Positions 38,581-47,895 of a stretch of 64,000 nt of DNA are shown here, one piece after another. This stretch comes from a virus. The translations under genes were made by a program, and so were the position numbers. The notes under the pieces are model-generated. The model had not been told where the DNA came from. It worked only from the letters and a program-made list of their open reading frames with translations, and did no database searches. The stretch lies in the IMG/VR virus record IMGVR_UViG_3300046370_000598, positions 1-64,000 of that record, one strand, 5' to 3'. Within the stretch, counting starts at the first letter, position 1, and each line of letters begins with the position of its first letter.

Positions 38581-41095
38581 AACTCAAGTTATTAGACCCA
38601 TCTTGATCCCAGTAAGAAGAGGAAGATGAAGAGGTTTCTCCGCCAAAAACTGTATGAATAGTATAATTTGAATTTGGTATATTATCTAAAAATACAGCGT
38701 GATAACCTGTAGCGCTGACTCCGGAAACAGCATAGGGAATTATATCTCCATCCCCATCAATTTCTAGAGTTGTTGCTACTTTTGGCGTTTGAGAAAACGG
38801 TCCAAAAGCAATTGGGTGAGTTAAAGACCCTGAAGGAATATTAGTTTCAAAAGAAGCTGGAGCTTCGCCTGTTGAACTTCCTCCACCTCCCACAAAATTA
38901 GAAGCTTCTAAAGTTCCACTGATGACAACATCACCTAATACATTAAGATTATTTTCGATACCCACATCCCCTAAATCGTAACTTATATTGTTTGTAGGAT
39001 CTTGAGTCCAATGAGAGGTATGTCCACCAAAAACTGTATGCAATATATAATCAGAAGTTGGAATCGCTGTAGAAAATACAGCATGATAACCTGTGGTACT
39101 TACTCCGGAAACAGTATAAGGAATTATATCTCCATCTCCATCAATTTCTAAAGTAGTTGCGATTTTTGGTGTTTCTGAAAATGGTCCAAAAGTAATTGGA
39201 TAACTTGAAGATCCTAGGGGAATATTAGTTTCAAAAGACGGTGGAACTTGACCTGTAGAACTTCCTCCGCCTCCTACAAAATTAGAAGCCTCTAAACTTC
39301 CGCTAATAACAACATTTCGACCGATAATTACATCTCCATCATTATAAAAAATATCTCCAGCATTACCAGTATCCCATAATACATCTTTTCCTCCAAAAAC
39401 AGTATGTATTTTATAATTGTTATTAGGAATTGTTTGAGCAAAAATTAAACTATAACCGCTTGTAGTTACGCCAGATATACTATATGGAATAATAGATCCA
39501 TCACCATCAATTTCTAAGTCTGTAGCGATTTTAGGTGGAGAGCTATAAATATCTGCAAAATTGATTATTTGTACAGATTCTCCAGAAACTAAACTGTTAA
39601 TCATAGCTTCTGGAGCATTGACTGTTGATTGTTGGGAGCCGGGATTAGTTCCTGCGATCCATTTATTGCCGTCCCATTTTATAATATCATTAATCGATAC
39701 TGGTTGGGAACCTCCAATAGATCCATTTTGATCAAAAGAAAAAGTTGATCCTATATTTAAAGAAGAGCTAATATTAACGGTTCCATCAACATCTAATGCG
39801 GAGCTTGGATTACTTTTATTGATTCCAACATTTCCTTGGTTATAATAAATTTCTCCAGCTTCAGAACCTTCTTGCCATTTGCCTAGATTATTTGAAGAAA
39901 TTCCAGTTAAAACAGAATTTCCGCTAACAAATAAACCTTGACTAAAATTACCTATGCCATCTACGTCTAAAGCTGAGTTTGGATTACTTTTATTGACCCC
40001 GACATTTCCTTGATCATAATAAATTTCTCCAGCTTCAGAACCTTCTTGCCATTGGTCTGAACCATTAACAACTCCAGTTAAAACAGAATTTCCACTAACA
40101 AATAGGCCTTGACTAAAATTACCACTTCCAAATACATCAAAATCATACCCTGGGTTATCAGTATTAATTCCAACTTTACCAGAATTATAGTATATTTCTT
40201 CGTAAGCATAAATGGTAATTGTTCCAGTCATATTTGATGGGTGACTGGTGCAATAATATGTATAAATTCCAGCGGATACAGGAGAAAAAGTTGTTACTCC
40301 AGAACTCTCAACAGCAACATCATTTCCATTAGAGTCTTTTATTGCTAATGTATGACCTCCACCAACATTATTAAAAATTAAAGTTTCACCCGTAAAAGCA
40401 ATTAAATTCGGATCTTTGCCAGTTTGATCTCCAGAAAAATTGTAATCTAGGCCATCCCCAGATATATCAAAATTATAAACCTTATCAGAAGTCCCTGAAC
40501 CAGAATTCCATTTACCTAAATTACTAGATGCAGAAGTTATAACTTCTGAACCTCCAACATATAAACTGTTAAAATTACCACTACCATTGACGTCTAAATC
40601 GTATCCAGGGGAACTTTGATGAACTCCAATTTTCCCAGCTTTTATAGTTAAGCCATTATCCGAATCGTCAAATAAACTTAATCCATCTGAATCTAAAGCA
40701 GTGATTTTGTCTGTAGAAATTTTCTTTCCATTTGCAGTGTAAAAGTTTTCGCTGGAAGTCCAAGCTTGAGTGCTATTAATCCAATTTATACTTTTATTGG
40801 TTAATCCATGTAAAGTAATTCCCCCGCCATTAGCTTCTAAATCTGTAGTTGAACCTACACCAAGTTCAATATTTTTATCATCAACCTGTATAGTAGTACT
40901 ATTAACTGTAGTGAAATTACCCTTAACAGTCAAATCTCCATCTATTTGGGTATCACCCGTAACATGCAAATAAGATTCGGGTAAAGTTGTACCTACTCCA
41001 AACTTACCGCCGCTTATACCTATAACAATTTCATTTTCAGTTTCAACGAAAGAATTATCACCACTTTTAATTAAATATACTTGATTTTGGTCCAT
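36389..41095 (-). CDS. Giant tail fibre with lectin-like modules, VGIGTTNP repeats and S74 chaperone
   Basis: 1,568 residues. The N-terminal part has repeats of the form YYNSGKVGINTDNPGYDFDV and a cupredoxin-like stretch ending YYCTSHPSNMTGTITIYA (residues about 280-300). Three copies of an H-type-lectin-like module (ATTLEIDGDGDIIPY ... IHTVFGG) lie near 39600-38600. Then come seven NVGIGTTNP repeats and a C-terminal S74 chaperone (SSDERLKTNIQD, IGFIAQELEEVFPG, LIPVLTKAIQEQQ). It is the first gene of the fibre operon, behind a GTGTATAAAATA motif. Likely the main long tail fibre. Confidence 0.8.
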   Translation of the reverse strand: MDQNQVYLIKSGDNSFVETENEIVIGISGGKFGVGTTLPESYLHVTGDTQIDGDLTVKGNFTTVNSTTIQVDDKNIELGVGSTTDLEANGGGITLHGLTNKSINWINSTQAWTSSENFYTANGKKISTDKITALDSDGLSLFDDSDNGLTIKAGKIGVHQSSPGYDLDVNGSGNFNSLYVGGSEVITSASSNLGKWNSGSGTSDKVYNFDISGDGLDYNFSGDQTGKDPNLIAFTGETLIFNNVGGGHTLAIKDSNGNDVAVESSGVTTFSPVSAGIYTYYCTSHPSNMTGTITIYAYEEIYYNSGKVGINTDNPGYDFDVFGSGNFSQGLFVSGNSVLTGVVNGSDQWQEGSEAGEIYYDQGNVGVNKSNPNSALDVDGIGNFSQGLFVSGNSVLTGISSNNLGKWQEGSEAGEIYYNQGNVGINKSNPSSALDVDGTVNISSSLNIGSTFSFDQNGSIGGSQPVSINDIIKWDGNKWIAGTNPGSQQSTVNAPEAMINSLVSGESVQIINFADIYSSPPKIATDLEIDGDGSIIPYSISGVTTSGYSLIFAQTIPNNNYKIHTVFGGKDVLWDTGNAGDIFYNDGDVIIGRNVVISGSLEASNFVGGGGSSTGQVPPSFETNIPLGSSSYPITFGPFSETPKIATTLEIDGDGDIIPYTVSGVSTTGYHAVFSTAIPTSDYILHTVFGGHTSHWTQDPTNNISYDLGDVGIENNLNVLGDVVISGTLEASNFVGGGGSSTGEAPASFETNIPSGSLTHPIAFGPFSQTPKVATTLEIDGDGDIIPYAVSGVSATGYHAVFLDNIPNSNYTIHTVFGGETSSSSSSYWDQDGSNNLSYNSGNVGIGTTNPTLAKLHIEGDNDLLRLKSTRDGAGGAEIALIQDSSTPADEDAHGIINFIGNDADGADPLAKTFSSIRGVTHDALNSKGRIGFFTRNNTSFNEDMSIVAGNVGIGTTNPSAKLQVDYVAASQVGLTLNGSNTTLNNAIKLTDASDNAITLSINAGKFGINGGNVGIGTTNPGLTGLQLGTALVVSSATGGDIVAHRSGSSVNVGDICGSLLIANSDADGVEDHFVGIWGKASSTNGSQDLHFAAGRSGYEVDSPHMTIDSSGNVGIGTTNPVSVHNRDSVLVVGGGTGMETSGITLGMGSGYSNGPYEIFTSSEGSLASLRISDGTDARLTIRSNGNVGIGTTNPGVALEVNGPAGSQFRISRDLAPSTQYSQISGGGSSMAFLSASNNHSSFHFISDDGTDELERMRINSSGNVGIGTTNPSRQLHLYDSSTAAAGTAANPDWVDSLYLSRYIPTNYQGTRILFAHGKASIGGFREDHTEDGSHHLLFYTGSNLSTPAERMRIKSSGNVGIGTTNPAYKLHVSDDRDGNFAAEITNTSSGTTGATGPHGLHIRYLNSSPDQTHMDFIRCTDATATRMRVYSDGDVWTSDSGFLSSDERLKTNIQDATSKLEDIKRLKVRNFEWISEFHPEKVGEKKIGFIAQELEEVFPGLVSDHNISSDDGEVVNRKSIRMGALIPVLTKAIQEQQTMIEDLKSQNESQQSIIDDLIDRTQTLENK
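38600..39630. repeat. Three tandem lectin-like module repeats
   Basis: Three copies of about 340 bp encode segments ending IHTVFGG and sharing LEIDGDG.IIPY; the shorter 48983-49462 protein carries a related single domain. Confidence 0.75.
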
Positions 41096-41113
41096 TTTAT
41101 TATTTATAATTTA

Positions 41114-41125
41114 TATTTTATACAC
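41114..41125 (-). promoter_or_regulatory. Late-type promoter motif GTGTATAAAATA
   Basis: On the minus strand, 18 bases before ATG 41095, in the 40-bp gap between the glycosyltransferase block and the fibre operon. Confidence 0.5.
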
Positions 41126-41135
41126 CCCTCGTTAC

Positions 41136-43376
41136 TCAACTAGAAACAAAATAGTTCATGAATATTTTTTTTAATTCATACGGATAAGCCATAAAATGAA
41201 TAATAAATGTATCCTCGTCTACCATTCTAGGTTCTGTATTAAACTCATTCATTGGAAATATTTTCCTATTGAAACCAAATCCATCGCTCTTTTTTAATAT
41301 ATCGCACAATATCCCTTGATCGCCGCCGCTTGCATATAAACTACTTTTATCACAATCTACATGCATCCATTTTTTTATTATGTTTTTTGTATAATTATGA
41401 TTTCTAAAAATGACAACTCCACTATTAAGCATCATACCTTTGGCAATTTTTTTGTTGTTCGCACCGACATCTTCACATGCAATAATTTTTTTTATGACAG
41501 TGCATTTAGCGAGTATATCTTCGAAACGTTTTTGTGGATTGTATATGATTGTATCTGAATCCATCCATACAATCACTTCGTGATCATCAAAGTGATTGAG
41601 AATTGCGCGCGCTTTTGACCAATTAGCTGAACCGCCATCGTCAAGTTTTTCTCTATAAACATAAAATGTATAGCCATTTGCCAAACAATAATCTCGCACG
41701 CTCATCTCGGAACATATCGCATAATCTGCAATTTCAGGAGTGTACAAACTAACAATCGCAATTTTCTTTCCTGAATTATAAACTGTAAATTTTTCTTTTG
41801 GTATTTGTATTTGGTTTAAATGTTTGCTTATGTATTTAAGGTAATCGCGGTCAACTAAGCTATACCATTCATTTTTTAATTTTAAAAATTCTTTGTGTTT
41901 TTGCGGATTAACCGTTACCTTTTTTGGTGCATCAGTTTTCGCGGCAATTGTGTTTGATATTTTTTGCTTCAATTGTTTTTTGTATTCGGTCCACCAAGAT
42001 TGTACTTTTTTGGAATGATCGATTATCCATTGTGAATCTTCAAGAAGCATGTTGATATCATTTGATATATTGTTCCAAGATTCAGTTTCAATGAGCGGAT
42101 GCTCGCCAAGTAGGTTGCCCCAATAATCATCCTTTTCAACAATTGGAATTGATCCCACTTCTAGCGCTTCGTACAATCTAAAAGTGTCAACGCTTGTGTT
42201 TCCACGAGGACATGGTACGAAAGTTGATTGCTTTAATATTTTTTTATATTCTTCAGTACTCAAACAATCGCCCGATTGCCAACCCTCGGCTACATGAAGA
42301 TGATATTCGCCATTGCATTTTTCCAATGAATCAATCATTTTTTCGCGATCACCTTGACTATGAATCTGGCCCGCGAAACACCAAGTATATTTTTTATCTA
42401 ATGAACTCATTTTACTTTCTAATAAATAAGGATTATCTATGTAAAAAAAAGTGTTATCCACATCCTCTACTCCAGCAAAGACTTTGATTTTATTATTTTC
42501 TTTTATAATTGATGAGCAATAATATTCAAGAGGAATGTCTTTTAATAATGTTTTAGTTATGTTTGTAATTTTTCCATCAATCAAATCAAAAGAAACAAAA
42601 TATTTATTGTATGCCCATGCAATTTTTTTATCAGACTTAAAATCCTTTAACCTTTCTTGACATAACATACAGTATCTATTTTCGCCAATTTTAATAGGGC
42701 ATGTAGAATTATGCATTAATGGTTTTTGATTCAACTGAATTGAGTTAAAAGATAAACCCTCCAACAACTTAGATGAACTATATACAAGTGGATCAATAGA
42801 ATAGATGCAATAAAAATCATCTTTATCCTTAAATATCATCCAATTTTTTTGAGGAATATTTAATTTTTCTTGATTTAATGTTTTTACAAAATCGATTTCT
42901 CCGGAATTTAAATTCACCCAGCAAATTCCAGGCTCACAACGCCAAGAAAAACCTAAAGGTTTTTTTTCATTCCACGAACCATCTTCTTTTTTTTTGCCAG
43001 AGAAAACAAGTATCTCGCTAAATACAGAACAACATGCCAGACAAAAAATAGATCCATTTCTCTCTTCAATGGAATTTTCCACAAATCTAAGATCTTCTAT
43101 TTTATGTTTATTAGTTCGATCCAAATCTACCATTCTAGAGGTAAAGTATGAATAATTTTTAAAATTAAATTTACATTCTTTTTTCTGTCCTGAATTTTTA
43201 ACCAAAATATAGCTGGCGGCACTTCTGTAAAAATCTACACTTATTCCATGAGACGAGACGCAATGTGCAGGAGTATTCTGGGGATAATCAGCTTGCCTAT
43301 ATAAAATATATTCATCTCCATTGCATTTTATAGCAGAAGGGTTGATCTCACACTGTATACTGTTAGACTTAGTCAT
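41136..43376 (-). CDS. Multidomain glycan protein: beta-propeller, exostosin C-half, GT34-like
   Basis: 746 residues from ATG 43376. A longer TTG start at 43400 would overlap the upstream gene more and is less likely. Residues 1 to about 315 contain propeller-like strands (EDLRFVENSIEERNGS). Residues about 326-470 are the C-terminal half of an exostosin/GT47 domain: YTWCFAGQIHSQGDREKM, VPCPRGNTSVDTFRLYEALE. Residues about 530-746 resemble GT34/GMA12: WSKARAILNHFDDHEVIVWM, DSDTIIYNP and MLNSGVVIFRN. The missing exostosin N-half is at the end of the 901-residue protein two genes upstream. Confidence 0.65.
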   Translation of the reverse strand: MTKSNSIQCEINPSAIKCNGDEYILYRQADYPQNTPAHCVSSHGISVDFYRSAASYILVKNSGQKKECKFNFKNYSYFTSRMVDLDRTNKHKIEDLRFVENSIEERNGSIFCLACCSVFSEILVFSGKKKEDGSWNEKKPLGFSWRCEPGICWVNLNSGEIDFVKTLNQEKLNIPQKNWMIFKDKDDFYCIYSIDPLVYSSSKLLEGLSFNSIQLNQKPLMHNSTCPIKIGENRYCMLCQERLKDFKSDKKIAWAYNKYFVSFDLIDGKITNITKTLLKDIPLEYYCSSIIKENNKIKVFAGVEDVDNTFFYIDNPYLLESKMSSLDKKYTWCFAGQIHSQGDREKMIDSLEKCNGEYHLHVAEGWQSGDCLSTEEYKKILKQSTFVPCPRGNTSVDTFRLYEALEVGSIPIVEKDDYWGNLLGEHPLIETESWNNISNDINMLLEDSQWIIDHSKKVQSWWTEYKKQLKQKISNTIAAKTDAPKKVTVNPQKHKEFLKLKNEWYSLVDRDYLKYISKHLNQIQIPKEKFTVYNSGKKIAIVSLYTPEIADYAICSEMSVRDYCLANGYTFYVYREKLDDGGSANWSKARAILNHFDDHEVIVWMDSDTIIYNPQKRFEDILAKCTVIKKIIACEDVGANNKKIAKGMMLNSGVVIFRNHNYTKNIIKKWMHVDCDKSSLYASGGDQGILCDILKKSDGFGFNRKIFPMNEFNTEPRMVDEDTFIIHFMAYPYELKKIFMNYFVSS

Positions 43377-44106
43377 GAATACACTTGTTCTTTGAATCAA
43401 AAACCCGGAAACCGAGTTCTATTGCTCTATTAGTTAATAACATTTCGTTAATTATCGCTTTTGCTTTATTTTTAAATAAAATTTCATCTGACTCCGGATT
43501 AAAAGCGCTATGCCAATACTTCGATAGCCATAAATAAATATGCCGCTTTAGCCCACTACTTATTTCCTTCGATGACATAAAAAGTTTGAAATCCTGAGTA
43601 ATTTCATTTACATTAAAAAGATCCGTGTTATCGACATTCAATAACTTGAAAATTTCGCTTGACCCAATAAAGCAATTACTGCAAATCCAGCTACTCAAAT
43701 CTCGTTCATTAAAAAATAATTCCGAGGAAATTAACGATCGGTCTATTTTTCCTATTAGCAGGTTATGTTTTTTTGATAAATAAAACACATCCTTAAGTTT
43801 ATCATCATCTAGCAAAGTTTTTCCATAAGATTTTAAGGAGTCATTCACAAAGAGCATTACATCGGGACTTATATTTTTCTTAACATAATCCAATCCCTTC
43901 TGCCAACCAGAGAACTCCCAGTTTTTGTTATTTCCAGCAATAATGTGAAAAGCCCCAAATACTTCTTTCTCTTTTTTTTCCATAAGATTATCTACAATGA
44001 CATATTCTGTATGTAGGTTTGTTTTATTTAACTGTCCCACTATATAAGGTAAAGAGTGTGGGTATTTCTTGGTGTCATACTGAACATAAATAACCGCGAT
44101 TTTCAT
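43369..44106 (-). CDS. GT2-like glycosyltransferase
   Basis: 245 residues. MKIAVIYVQYDTKKY, a YVIVDNL strand, AGNNKNWEFSGWQKGLDYV and VMLFVNDS follow the GT-A order of rhamnosyltransferase-like GT2 enzymes; ND may act as the metal motif. It starts by ATGA overlap with the 901-residue gene and overlaps the next by eight bases. Together with the first 315 codons of the next gene it lies between two halves of one exostosin domain. Confidence 0.55.
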   Translation of the reverse strand: MKIAVIYVQYDTKKYPHSLPYIVGQLNKTNLHTEYVIVDNLMEKKEKEVFGAFHIIAGNNKNWEFSGWQKGLDYVKKNISPDVMLFVNDSLKSYGKTLLDDDKLKDVFYLSKKHNLLIGKIDRSLISSELFFNERDLSSWICSNCFIGSSEIFKLLNVDNTDLFNVNEITQDFKLFMSSKEISSGLKRHIYLWLSKYWHSAFNPESDEILFKNKAKAIINEMLLTNRAIELGFRVFDSKNKCIHD

Positions 44107-46808
44107 GTTTTAAATCCCTTCTTGTATCCCAATGGAATAAATGTTACATTGTCTGCTATAGCATCTTTTCTATAATATTGTCGAAACACATGTTTAAAGT
44201 TTTTGTAATGATCAATTTCGGCGTGACAATGTTCGTCACTCAAATGAACCAATATACAATTTTTATTTTTTAATTTTTCAAAATATTGATTTTGTTTTGT
44301 GCGCAATTGACTTAGGTTTTCGCGGAATTTTTCTGGATATGTATTTATGTTTTTCGCATACATATCACTATATACAATCACACTATTCTCTTCTATAATA
44401 TTCATATCTTCATTGATAACAACATCAAAATCATCAAACAACTCACATATAAAATCCTGCTCAAATAAATTTTTGTGTGTGAATATTAATTTTTGTTTTT
44501 TTGTTTTTTGTGAAACATGAAATGCTTGAGTTTGCGCATTCCAATGAACAATATTTTCTGCATTATAAAAATCTGCTTTATCCTTTTCAAACGTTTGTGG
44601 ATTAAATTGTTTGTCGATGTTTCTGTATAATGTGTGATATTCTGGACCAATTTCGCGGAAAGTTTCAAGATATTCGCAAGCCTCAATTTGTTTTCTTATA
44701 TCATTAAAATACTCTGGATTGTTGCCGCGATCAACAATCTTTGCGCCTAAAATTTCACACACCGATTGCATGTAAGAATATACAGCCAAGAAAAACAAAG
44801 ACTTTCCTTGTTTTCTGTAGTTTAAATTGTTTGCTATTGCTCGACCTATGATTGGGTTTTTCGCGCAAGTCAAAATAAAGTCTTGAGAGAAATCTACATC
44901 TTGAAAAGTTGGTAAAACACATGATGTTTTATGATTAACAATTTCAGATATTGGAGTATCAATGTATCTATCAATATCAACATACAACCCACCCTCCTTG
45001 TATGTTTTTAATAGTCTCCACAAATCTATTTTTTCGGTATTTTTTCTGTCTTTTATTAAATTCCAATTGTCGCGACCAATTGAATCGCGCAGTAATCGAT
45101 TGACGTCCTCGTCATCATAAATCTGAACGTCCCAATCTGGATTCAGTAGCTCTAGGTTTTTCGCGCCTTTTCGAATAAGTTCGTAGTTTGAATCAAGTAC
45201 ATTTTTATTTTTCCAAGATAGATGAATTTTTTTGGGTATTTGTTTACTGTATATTTTAGCGAGCAATGGAAACTCAATCATCTCATACTCTTGTTTAATT
45301 TGAAACTTTTCTTCCGCAAATCTTAAATCTGATTTTTTATCTATTTCTGTATTATCATTTTCTTCGTGCAATTGATAGCTCATAAGAGGATTGAGATGAT
45401 ATATGCTTTCTGGCTTCGCAAACAATTTATTTTCATTAAAAAAGTTTTGCATAAAATTGTCAAGAGGCTCATCCATTCCAAACTGTTCAACCCATTGACA
45501 TAGTAAACTAGCAGCAGTTTTATGCAAAATGTACGAACTTGCATTCATATGCCAAAAATGATCGTTTTTAGTAAAAAAATCATTTCTTTTTATTCTGCAA
45601 AAATAATCATTATATCGCTCAAGAACCTCTGTGTAGCGTGGTTTATTCCATGGCTGGCAACCACCAAGATAAATTATCGAATAGTCGCTTGGTATTTGTT
45701 TGCTAAATACTTGATTCCAGAAATTCACAAAACCATCTTTAAATACTGCATCATCTTCTAATATCAAATAGTTCGTAGCGTTCTTGTCTTGCACCAATTT
45801 TTCCCACAGTCTATAATGACTTAATGCACAACAGATTTCTGCTTTACTTCTAGATTCCCAAGTTTTTGGAAATAATTTTTTAACTTCATTGTTTAGTTCT
45901 ATTTTCTTTGCATCGATTGCACTGACTCTTTGAGTTGAAAATTCTGTATTTTTATACATATGAAATAATCTATCTAAACGCCGATCAAGATTAATGAAAT
46001 AACTTTTTGAAATTTTCTCCAACTCTCGGTTCATATACATTTCTTTTTTAGTTCCAACAAAGTCACTTAAAGAACCGTCGGCCCTTTGCATTAAAAACAT
46101 AAAATTATTTATCTTACCATGTGAGACATTATCTTTTTTTAATTTACTTAACAAATATTTTTCTGCGTGATAATATTCTGGTTTATTTTTTATGTCAGAA
46201 TATCTTGTGCAATATGAATTTAATGCTTTTTTATTTTTAATAATAGCAAATCTATCATTTATTCCACCAAACCAACCATAATCAATTTGCGGACAAACAT
46301 TATAATACGGAGTAAATAAATCTTCATTAGATTTTAAACATTCTAAAGATAATGGATGAGTAAAAAATAAATCGCCTCTAGAAAGTATAAAATAATCATA
46401 ATCATCAATTCTATCTGCAAATGAATTAATAAAATACTCTAAAGAATAAATTTGTTTTAATGATTTTCTTATAGAATCTAAAGCATCTCCATCCCCCCAT
46501 GCTTCTCCAAATTTAATTACTTCTTTTGCCAGATCACATATATTTTCTTCTTTATTCCTTAAATCTTGATCGTAAAAAATCTCCTTAAATTTAAAATACT
46601 TTTGAATACTTTTATGATTTATGGGTGTCGGCTCAAGCTCCGCGTCAGCTTGTCTGGAATTAAAATAAAAAGAAGACTTACTAGTAACCAAAAAATAATC
46701 TACTTCATTACCCTCGATTTGCTTTTTTACATTCTCTTCGAAAGAAAAGTATTGTTTTTCGTCAAAATTTTTAACTTGTCCAAAAAAAACAAAAGCTACC
46801 TTACTCAT
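44103..46808 (-). CDS. Multidomain glycosyltransferase: GT25, GT32 and exostosin N-half
   Basis: 901 residues. Residues 1 to about 250 resemble the 244-residue protein at 18658-19392. Residues about 268-505 are GT25: YFINLDRRLDRLFHM, then AEICCALSHYRLWEKLV and YLILEDDAVF. Residues about 522-760 are GT32: IPKKIHLSWKN, KIDLWRLLKTYKEGGLYVDI with the DID metal motif. Residues 767-901 (LVHLSDEHCHAEIDHYKNF, NVTFIPLGYKKGF) match the N-terminal half of exostosin-type GT47 enzymes and stop abruptly. It overlaps both neighbours by four and eight bases. Confidence 0.75.
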   Translation of the reverse strand: MSKVAFVFFGQVKNFDEKQYFSFEENVKKQIEGNEVDYFLVTSKSSFYFNSRQADAELEPTPINHKSIQKYFKFKEIFYDQDLRNKEENICDLAKEVIKFGEAWGDGDALDSIRKSLKQIYSLEYFINSFADRIDDYDYFILSRGDLFFTHPLSLECLKSNEDLFTPYYNVCPQIDYGWFGGINDRFAIIKNKKALNSYCTRYSDIKNKPEYYHAEKYLLSKLKKDNVSHGKINNFMFLMQRADGSLSDFVGTKKEMYMNRELEKISKSYFINLDRRLDRLFHMYKNTEFSTQRVSAIDAKKIELNNEVKKLFPKTWESRSKAEICCALSHYRLWEKLVQDKNATNYLILEDDAVFKDGFVNFWNQVFSKQIPSDYSIIYLGGCQPWNKPRYTEVLERYNDYFCRIKRNDFFTKNDHFWHMNASSYILHKTAASLLCQWVEQFGMDEPLDNFMQNFFNENKLFAKPESIYHLNPLMSYQLHEENDNTEIDKKSDLRFAEEKFQIKQEYEMIEFPLLAKIYSKQIPKKIHLSWKNKNVLDSNYELIRKGAKNLELLNPDWDVQIYDDEDVNRLLRDSIGRDNWNLIKDRKNTEKIDLWRLLKTYKEGGLYVDIDRYIDTPISEIVNHKTSCVLPTFQDVDFSQDFILTCAKNPIIGRAIANNLNYRKQGKSLFFLAVYSYMQSVCEILGAKIVDRGNNPEYFNDIRKQIEACEYLETFREIGPEYHTLYRNIDKQFNPQTFEKDKADFYNAENIVHWNAQTQAFHVSQKTKKQKLIFTHKNLFEQDFICELFDDFDVVINEDMNIIEENSVIVYSDMYAKNINTYPEKFRENLSQLRTKQNQYFEKLKNKNCILVHLSDEHCHAEIDHYKNFKHVFRQYYRKDAIADNVTFIPLGYKKGFKT

Positions 46809-47895
46809 TTTTCAAAAGATTTAAATAGCCCTCAATATTACTTTTTCTGTTCGGGTCAAAATCTTTTAATTTTTCTTGAGCATCTTTTTTATATTGTTCA
46901 ATAATTAAATGGTGGTTTTGTATTGCGCTTTTCAATTGATTTGCTCCCATTTTAATATCAAATTCCGGATAGTAATATCCTACATCGCTTAAAGTTTCAG
47001 AATTATGAATTAAAGGGATACCTAAATATAATGCTTCTAGATGAGAGTAGTTCAATTCATTATAAAATTGATGACTAATAATTGTGCTGCCAAATTTAGC
47101 AAGCGCATCTAATGACCCCCACCTATTATTGAAAAAACATTTTTTAGTTTCGTGAACGACAGAAAATTTATGCATTAACTTTTCAAAAAATTTATTCTTC
47201 CTAATACCCTCGCAACCGAAAGCATTTACTTGCCCTAATTCATTTGGAAATTTTTTATTAAATCTTTCGCAAATAGTTAACGGTATGATGCAGTTTTTAA
47301 TATATGATCTATTAGGCTCGAATATACAAACATTATTGGCTTTTTCTTTTTTAAAAAAAGGACTCAAAGATTTTTTGCTTAGTTCTTTTATTTTTTCATC
47401 AACAAAATAACTATCCCATATATATGGTGCAGTAAATACATTTTTAGTAGAGTAATATGTCTTAATATATTCTTTTGCAAAATCATGATGAGGAGAAGTC
47501 CAAACTTGATCTAATATCAACGGGCGCTCCAAAGGTTCTTTTTTTGATGTATTACTACATATTGCATAATTTATATCATCCATTAATTTATTTCCAAAAT
47601 GAACAAGAATAACCTTTAAGTTTTTATTTCTCTTCTTTAGTTTTTTATACATCTCAGGTAAAAGATCAAATCCTGCGATTATGATTACATCAAACTTTTC
47701 TTTAGGATCGTCGATAATTTCATGCAACAACATACCTTTATGTTTTTTTTCTAATTTATGTTGAGGATCTTTGAAAGTGATATAGTAACAATCATGTCCA
47801 GCTTTATTAAATAAATTGTATAAAAATACAATATTTTGCTGCATTCCATTCGCCCAGAACGCAACAGACATATCTAATGTTATTCCTATTTTCAT
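46801..47895 (-). CDS. DUF2827-like putative GT-B glycosyltransferase, copy 1
   Basis: 364 residues. IGITLDMSVAFWANGMQQNI opens it, followed by QVWTSPHHDFAKEYIKTYY, VCIFEPNRSYIKNC and ALYLGIPLIHNSETLSDVGY, the order seen in DUF2827 proteins of capsule and LPS clusters. These are considered GT-B-like; donor and acceptor are unknown. It is a tandem paralogue of the next upstream gene, with the same motif order. It starts by ATGA overlap, indicating coupled translation. Confidence 0.7.
   Translation of the reverse strand: MKIGITLDMSVAFWANGMQQNIVFLYNLFNKAGHDCYYITFKDPQHKLEKKHKGMLLHEIIDDPKEKFDVIIIAGFDLLPEMYKKLKKRNKNLKVILVHFGNKLMDDINYAICSNTSKKEPLERPLILDQVWTSPHHDFAKEYIKTYYSTKNVFTAPYIWDSYFVDEKIKELSKKSLSPFFKKEKANNVCIFEPNRSYIKNCIIPLTICERFNKKFPNELGQVNAFGCEGIRKNKFFEKLMHKFSVVHETKKCFFNNRWGSLDALAKFGSTIISHQFYNELNYSHLEALYLGIPLIHNSETLSDVGYYYPEFDIKMGANQLKSAIQNHHLIIEQYKKDAQEKLKDFDPNRKSNIEGYLNLLKNE

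Noticed and set aside
43377-43400. TTG start for the exostosin/GT34 protein
   Set aside because: ATG 43376 gives the short overlap seen at the other junctions of this operon.
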